Shown one piece after another: positions 5,456 through 9,558 of a stretch of DNA of 9,558 nucleotides. The DNA is from Candidatus Enterousia avistercoris (GTDB lineage Bacteria > Pseudomonadota > Alphaproteobacteria > Rs-D84): positions 1-9,558 of the forward strand of contig JADINC010000008.1 of the NCBI GenBank assembly GCA_017694255.1, written 5' to 3'. Under the pieces are notes generated by a model. It had not been told where the DNA came from. It made no database searches and saw only the letters and a program-made list of their open reading frames with translations. The position numbers and the translations under genes were made by a program. Positions within the stretch are counted from its first letter, which is position 1, and each line of letters begins with the position of its first letter.

Positions 5456-7696
5456 TTAATCGCCCATAACCTGGGTAATCCATTCTTCGGGTGTTAAGCT
5501 GGTATCCACTGTGCTATCACTGGAAACGTCATTAACACTCATACACGTGGTGATAATTGGATTGCACGCGCGCATTGCAACCTTATTAGCCGCACTTATT
5601 TTGGTTATTTCGCCAGTGCCCTCTTCTACGGTATTGCTGTCTGGGTCATAGTTGTTTTGTGTCAGACATGATACCACATCGGTTATGCATTCTTCGGCAT
5701 AGTCCGCCAAAATTGTATCCTGGGCAGATTTGATTTGCACCAATGTGCGGTTCAGATATTCTTTGACCACATTGTTATCGACAATAAACTTTTTATTTTG
5801 GCCGGTACCATTGTATGTTATATCCTGGCAACGGTTCAAAACCGATACACACATACCATAGTTCCGATTATCGGAATCATCATGATAACCAATCTTGTTC
5901 TGCAAGAATTCTGATATACTGGTTGTGTTTTCGCTTTCCACCGGGCTGGATGTAACCGTGGCATTAATATAGCCCGCCAATGTCCCCGCATCTGTACCAG
6001 CAACCGACCCCCACGCGTTGGTATTGCCACCTTCGCCGCCTTCGTAATCCCACATTCTGTATATTTCGGCGTTTTCGATATCACCCGGTGCGCCAGGTTC
6101 ACTGCCGATAACAATTTCGCCATTAACAATGAATTTGCCCGTCGGATCCAAACAATTTTCATAATCGCGTCCACATACAAAGTCATCCTGCATACAGTTA
6201 TCCAGTTCTGTGACGCACCCACGCAGGTCAAATTCATTCTTTTGCTGGGCCACCATTAAACGCGCACGTTGTAAAACATTCTTGGCATTACGGACAGTAG
6301 ACGTCATTTGGTCATTAGAATCCGTCAATGCACGTTCATATGCGATACATGCTTTGTCAATTTCCAAATCGTATGAATTTGTAATAATCGATATATCCAC
6401 ACCCTGGGCCTGGCAATTATTCAATATTGCCGCCTTGCACCGTGATGCGGCCGTATCATACAAATCTTCGCCACGCTGGTTGCTGATACTGCTGGTATCG
6501 GCAGTCCTCATACCCAACAGCGAACTCAAATCAAACCCAGTACTGTCGATAGAAAAATCCAACAGCCCAGATAAATCAAAGCTCAACCCGCCCGATGATG
6601 ATGACGACGACGAACGACCACTTTGCACATCTACAATCATGTTTTTAATTTTATCCAGATCGTTCTTTAATTGACTGTTATCATTGCTGCCCTGCATTTC
6701 CAATTCAGCTTCGGTCTGGGTGAACAAGGTTTCAACTTCCTCTGCGGTCAGGCCGATATATTGAATCTGTTGTGCGACATCTTGCAAATCTGCGGTTGCT
6801 TGCTTCAATGCCGCTTCGGTTTCAGCATAATTTTCCAGATTAGCACTGCAGCTGCAACGCCCCTGGGTATCATCCAGAACATTACAGAAATTATCCATAC
6901 AGGCGGTGTATTGTGCCTTGCAATAATCGGTTAACTGGGCCAATTCGTCCATAGAAATGGTCGATGTTGTTGAAACATCTGACGTGGTGGATTCTGTTGT
7001 CGAACCGACACGAATCGCCGGCATACGTGCACTGACGCCCGAAGAACGCACACCCACGCGGGCACTGCTGATATATAACGGATTATTTACAGTATCTGTT
7101 TGAACAATCGATGCGCGCGCCGTATTTGAATTATTCCGCGCAGCCGACGCCTGGCGCGTTGTGACACCCGGTGTTGATTTTGTTGTTGTGGCAGTTGTTG
7201 ACCGAACTGTTGCAGTTGGGCGCGATGCAACAATATTTGTTGCCGCATTGCGTACCGTACGCGATGCCGCAGCGCGCGTTGCAGTGGTTGTTGCCGCACG
7301 CGACGTAGTTGACGCGGCAGTATTTGTTGTGGCACTGTGCACAGTGGTTGGGCGCGCCGATACGGTACGTGCCGTATTTGCCGCATTGGCCCGATTAGCA
7401 ACATTACGCGCCGACGTGGTTGTACTGGACGCAACGGCACGCGATGCCGCTGCACGCCCAGACGCATTGCGCGGGCTGACCGTGGTTGGAACAACAGGCG
7501 CCACGGTTGTTTCCGGTTCCGCATCCGCCCCAGACTGGGATGTTGCCGCATCAATTTCCATTTCATCCGTAATGAACATTTCAGGATTTTCAGCCGCATA
7601 TTGCGCCATCATTTCTTGATAGAAATATTCGGGCGCAACCTCTGCAAATGCGGGCAAAACCAATAATCCACTGATAACGACAACAAGTCTTTTCAT
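5456..7696 (-). CDS. Exported cysteine-rich protein with C-x6-C pairs and an Arg/Thr/Ala stalk
   Basis: No family is recognised for this 746-residue protein. It has a clear Sec signal peptide (MKRLVVVISGLLVLPAFA, cleavage after 18). Residues 63-200 have no Asp or Glu at all, 16 Arg, and otherwise mainly Thr, Ala and Ser: a basic, probably disordered stalk. The rest is acidic and contains all 18 cysteines: 259, 266, 271, 281, 283, 420, 428, 450, 494, 501, 508, 515, 616, 623, 670, 677, 711 and 718. Seven spacings are C-x6-C, including four in a row at 494-515, and CMDNFC (266-271) resembles CMQDDFVC (501-508), so internal repeats are likely. A probable coiled coil lies at 287-355, then a seven-Ser run (362-368) and paired FDLSGLL/FDLSSLL segments. 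Disulfide-stabilised helical hairpins in the periplasm or on the surface are inferred. The start is supported by GGAAGGA (7710-7704), 7 bases before ATG. The low-complexity part creates long shadow frames on both strands. Confidence 0.93.
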   Translation of the reverse strand: MKRLVVVISGLLVLPAFAEVAPEYFYQEMMAQYAAENPEMFITDEMEIDAATSQSGADAEPETTVAPVVPTTVSPRNASGRAAASRAVASSTTTSARNVANRANAANTARTVSARPTTVHSATTNTAASTTSRAATTTATRAAASRTVRNAATNIVASRPTATVRSTTATTTKSTPGVTTRQASAARNNSNTARASIVQTDTVNNPLYISSARVGVRSSGVSARMPAIRVGSTTESTTSDVSTTSTISMDELAQLTDYCKAQYTACMDNFCNVLDDTQGRCSCSANLENYAETEAALKQATADLQDVAQQIQYIGLTAEEVETLFTQTEAELEMQGSNDNSQLKNDLDKIKNMIVDVQSGRSSSSSSSGGLSFDLSGLLDFSIDSTGFDLSSLLGMRTADTSSISNQRGEDLYDTAASRCKAAILNNCQAQGVDISIITNSYDLEIDKACIAYERALTDSNDQMTSTVRNAKNVLQRARLMVAQQKNEFDLRGCVTELDNCMQDDFVCGRDYENCLDPTGKFIVNGEIVIGSEPGAPGDIENAEIYRMWDYEGGEGGNTNAWGSVAGTDAGTLAGYINATVTSSPVESENTTSISEFLQNKIGYHDDSDNRNYGMCVSVLNRCQDITYNGTGQNKKFIVDNNVVKEYLNRTLVQIKSAQDTILADYAEECITDVVSCLTQNNYDPDSNTVEEGTGEITKISAANKVAMRACNPIITTCMSVNDVSSDSTVDTSLTPEEWITQVMGD

Positions 7697-7722
7697 ATAA
7701 AAATCCTTCCTATTTATACCGT

Positions 7723-7751
7723 ATTATATCATATAGCGCAAAATCGTACAA
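7723..7751 (-). promoter_or_regulatory. Promoter of the cysteine-rich gene
   Basis: On the minus strand: TTGTAC (7751-7746; only TTG matches), 17-base spacer, perfect -10 TATAAT (7728-7723). The transcript would start near 7716, leaving a leader of about 20 bases that carries the GGAAGGA ribosome site. Confidence 0.65.
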
Positions 7752-7828
7752 ACAAAAAATGTGTTTTAAACCGACAAGTTTCTATGCGTTGTGCATTTTT
7801 TCCTGGATTATTATATTTTTTAATGAAT

Positions 7829-7857
7829 TTGACATATGCAAAATGTTTCTATATACT
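7829..7857 (+). promoter_or_regulatory. Strong sigma70-type promoter of the PLD lipoprotein gene
   Basis: Perfect -35 TTGACA (7829-7834), 17-base spacer and -10 TATACT (7852-7857, 5/6). The start is expected near 7864, leaving a very short leader. It is divergent from the promoter of the cysteine-rich gene about 80 bases away. Confidence 0.85.
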
Positions 7858-7870
7858 GTACCCTTGTAAA

Positions 7871-7884
7871 AGGAATACGTTTTG
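7871..7884 (+). promoter_or_regulatory. Ribosome site favouring a TTG start
   Basis: AGGA (7871-7874) lies 7 bases before TTG (7882-7884), ideal spacing, but 16 bases before the in-frame ATG at 7891. The only purine run nearer that ATG, GGGGA (7884-7888), is 2 bases away, which is too close. The sequence therefore favours initiation at TTG. Confidence 0.6.
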
Positions 7885-9471
7885 GGGATAATGAAAAAGG
7901 TTTCAATGTTCGTTTTTACCCTGCCACTGGTGGGATGTACAACAATACCGACATCGACCACAGATGAACGGCTGGTAAACTATACCCCAAAAATTACTGC
8001 ATCAGATTTTAATTATGACCCAATGGAAACACCTATTGCCCAATGCTATGCCCCAGAACTGGGGACGGGCAATGAAATCAGTGGCGCAACATTAATCGAA
8101 GATGGGCTGTCTGCATTTGTAATCCGGGCGGCATTTGCACGCATGGCGACCAAAACAATTGATTTACAGACGTACATTTACAGTAATGATTTTTCGTCCA
8201 AGGTTTTAATTGGCGAACTGAAACGCGCCGCTGACCGCGGGGTCAAGGTACGAATTCTGCTGGATGATTATGGAACAAAATCCGACATCGTTGATGTGAT
8301 GTTATTAAACCAGCACCCGAATATAGAGGTCAAGGTTTTCAATCCTGTGGCAAATCGTTCACGTTTATTATATTATCCCCAGTTTTTGCTAGACTTTAAT
8401 CGTCTGAATTCCAGAATGCATAACAAACTGTTTATTGTTGATAATATTGCATATATAACGGGCGGGCGTAATGTCGGCAGTAATTATTTCTATCCGGAAA
8501 CCGCATCTAACTTTTCCGATACAGACGTTTTATTTATTGGCGACATGACCAAATATGCCACCGCCAGTTTTGATGAATACTGGAATTATCATTTGGCGAT
8601 TCCGGCATCTGTATTTCCAAAGGCAAAATCAAAGCGCGCCATGCGCAAACTGGAAAAAAAGTTTAAACAAATCGAAACAGAAAGTGCCGCAGATATCAAT
8701 GAATACAACAAAATTATATCGCGCGCGCAACGTGAATACAAAAATAAAAAATTCGATTTCAGTTGGGGCCATGGGAAATTCTTGGCCGACCCCCCGGCCA
8801 AGGTTGAAATGTCTATGGATGAAAAAGAAAAATATCGTGGCGATATTATCCAGGCATTACAACACTTGTGGGGCGAAACAACGGATTCTGTGTATATGTC
8901 GGCGGCATATTTTGTCCCGGGCCAGGGCGGTTTGGAACATATGCTGCACGAAGAGAAATCTGGGGTGCACATGACAATTGTTACCAATTCATTGGCATCA
9001 ACAAATGCAACAACAGTGTATGCAAAATGGGAAAAATACAGAAAGAAACTGATTGAATCTGGGGCGGATGTTTATGAATTTATGCTGTCGGCGGAAAACC
9101 TGCGTGGCAAGGAACACGACCGCGAACGCAAACAATCCAGTTTTTCGGTACTGCACAGTAAAACAATTGTGTTCGATGACGATATTTCATGGATAGGCAG
9201 TTTTAACCTGGACCCGCGCAGCGCGTATTACAATACTGAAAATGTGGCAATATTTGAAAGCCGCGAATTTGCGGATAAACTGCGCGAAATGATTATACGC
9301 GATACAAAAACATCATGGCGCGTGACACTGGACGAAAACGGCGATCCAGTCTGGACCGGCAGCAGACCTGGGGATACAACCCCGCGCGTATACCACCACA
9401 GCCCGGATACATCAATATTCCGACGGGCATTAAAAATAATTACTAACCTGGTCCCAGAAAAATTTGTGTAA
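7882..9471 (+). CDS. Phospholipase D / cardiolipin synthase-like lipoprotein (ClsC/YmdC type)
   Basis: Member of the PLD superfamily, predicted to transfer phosphatidyl groups between envelope lipids (cardiolipin synthesis) or hydrolyse them. Two complete HKD motifs are present: HNKLFIVD (His180, Lys182, Asp187) followed by GGRN, and HSKTIVFD (His425, Lys427, Asp432) followed by GSFN, each with the expected Gly-rich turn. The ILLDDYGTK, FNPVANRSRLLYYP and VTNSLASTNATTVYAKW segments resemble E. coli ClsC (YmdC), hence that subgroup rather than ClsA/B. The N-terminus is a lipoprotein signal with lipobox LVGC (Cys19 from the TTG start) and Thr after the Cys, suggesting outer-membrane sorting by E. 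coli rules. At 529 residues it is somewhat longer than ClsC, and an inserted charged segment, probably helical (about 250-290), separates the two halves. The start is TTG at 7882 or ATG at 7891; either leaves the lipobox intact. Whether it makes cardiolipin or acts as a phospholipase cannot be decided here. Confidence 0.93.
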   Translation: MGIMKKVSMFVFTLPLVGCTTIPTSTTDERLVNYTPKITASDFNYDPMETPIAQCYAPELGTGNEISGATLIEDGLSAFVIRAAFARMATKTIDLQTYIYSNDFSSKVLIGELKRAADRGVKVRILLDDYGTKSDIVDVMLLNQHPNIEVKVFNPVANRSRLLYYPQFLLDFNRLNSRMHNKLFIVDNIAYITGGRNVGSNYFYPETASNFSDTDVLFIGDMTKYATASFDEYWNYHLAIPASVFPKAKSKRAMRKLEKKFKQIETESAADINEYNKIISRAQREYKNKKFDFSWGHGKFLADPPAKVEMSMDEKEKYRGDIIQALQHLWGETTDSVYMSAAYFVPGQGGLEHMLHEEKSGVHMTIVTNSLASTNATTVYAKWEKYRKKLIESGADVYEFMLSAENLRGKEHDRERKQSSFSVLHSKTIVFDDDISWIGSFNLDPRSAYYNTENVAIFESREFADKLREMIIRDTKTSWRVTLDENGDPVWTGSRPGDTTPRVYHHSPDTSIFRRALKIITNLVPEKFV

Positions 9472-9486
9472 AATAACGCGTGAACA

Positions 9487-9535
9487 GAGTGTAGGGTTTA
9501 GAGTGTAGAGTTTAGAGTGAAGAGTATAGAGTGTA
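9487..9535 (+). repeat. Tandem heptanucleotide repeat (GAGTGTA-like), seven units
   Basis: Seven head-to-tail 7-mers: GAGTGTA, GGGTTTA, GAGTGTA, GAGTTTA, GAGTGAA, GAGTATA, GAGTGTA, then a decayed GATGATG. It can also be read as a 14-bp unit (GAGTGTA + GRGTTTA). It begins 15 bases after the PLD stop, with no hairpin terminator in between. Confidence 0.9.
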
Positions 9536-9542
9536 GATGATG

Positions 9543-9558
9543 TGTCGCATTCGCGACA
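9543..9558. repeat. Perfect inverted repeat at the window edge
   Basis: TGTCGC, loop ATTC, GCGACA: a 6-bp perfect stem ending at the last base. The preceding TG (9541-9542) could extend the stem if CA follows outside the window. It may be the terminator of the PLD gene (a T tract would have to follow) or part of a longer intergenic repeat. Confidence 0.55.

Noticed and set aside
7161..7619. 152-codon Val/Ala-rich frame on the plus strand
   Set aside because: It is the antisense shadow of the Arg/Thr/Ala low-complexity stretch of the cysteine-rich protein; it lacks start signals and its composition mirrors that repeat.
9494..9500. GGGTTTA resembling a plant-type telomere repeat
   Set aside because: Only one unit matches; the array consensus is GAGTGTA, so the similarity is chance.

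Overview
The window looks like chromosomal DNA of a moderately AT-rich alphaproteobacterium, perhaps one of the small-genome uncultured gut lineages. The basis is an MraZ with alphaproteobacterial-looking motifs, sigma70-type promoters of the TTGACA/TATACT kind, strong AGGA-type ribosome sites, and a run of single genes with exported products. The lineage is an inference; nothing here fixes it. No tRNA, rRNA, CRISPR array, transposase or phage gene is visible.

Layout from left to right. (1) The C-terminal two thirds of an M13 (neprilysin/PepO) zinc metallopeptidase, cut by the window start and closed by a perfect hairpin terminator. (2) An 897-residue type V autotransporter with chlamydial Pmp-like FxxN/GGA(I/V/L) repeats and a C-terminal beta-barrel, preceded by a possible 21-codon leader ORF overlapping its start. 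(3) A shared bidirectional terminator, then an unrecognised 111-residue gene on the minus strand with a perfect Shine-Dalgarno. (4) A 377-base AT-rich divergent intergenic region with a clear promoter for mraZ and a possible one for the 111-residue gene. (5) mraZ as a single-gene unit, closed by another bidirectional terminator instead of continuing into rsmH/ftsL. (6) A 746-residue exported protein on the minus strand with an acid-free Arg/Thr/Ala/Ser stretch and 18 cysteines, most of them at C-x6-C spacing. (7) Its divergent neighbour, a lipoprotein of the phospholipase D/cardiolipin synthase (ClsC-like) family with two intact HKD motifs and an excellent promoter. (8) A tail of 7-bp tandem repeats ending in a perfect 16-base inverted repeat at the window edge.

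Four of the six genes are envelope-related or likely so: a peptidase of a usually exported family, a surface autotransporter, a cysteine-rich exported protein and a lipid-modifying lipoprotein. They do not form an operon; nearly every gene has its own start signal and terminator, and adjacent genes are often convergent or divergent. The stretch reads as individually regulated cell-surface genes around a displaced cell-division regulator. The least explained element is the 746-residue cysteine-rich protein.
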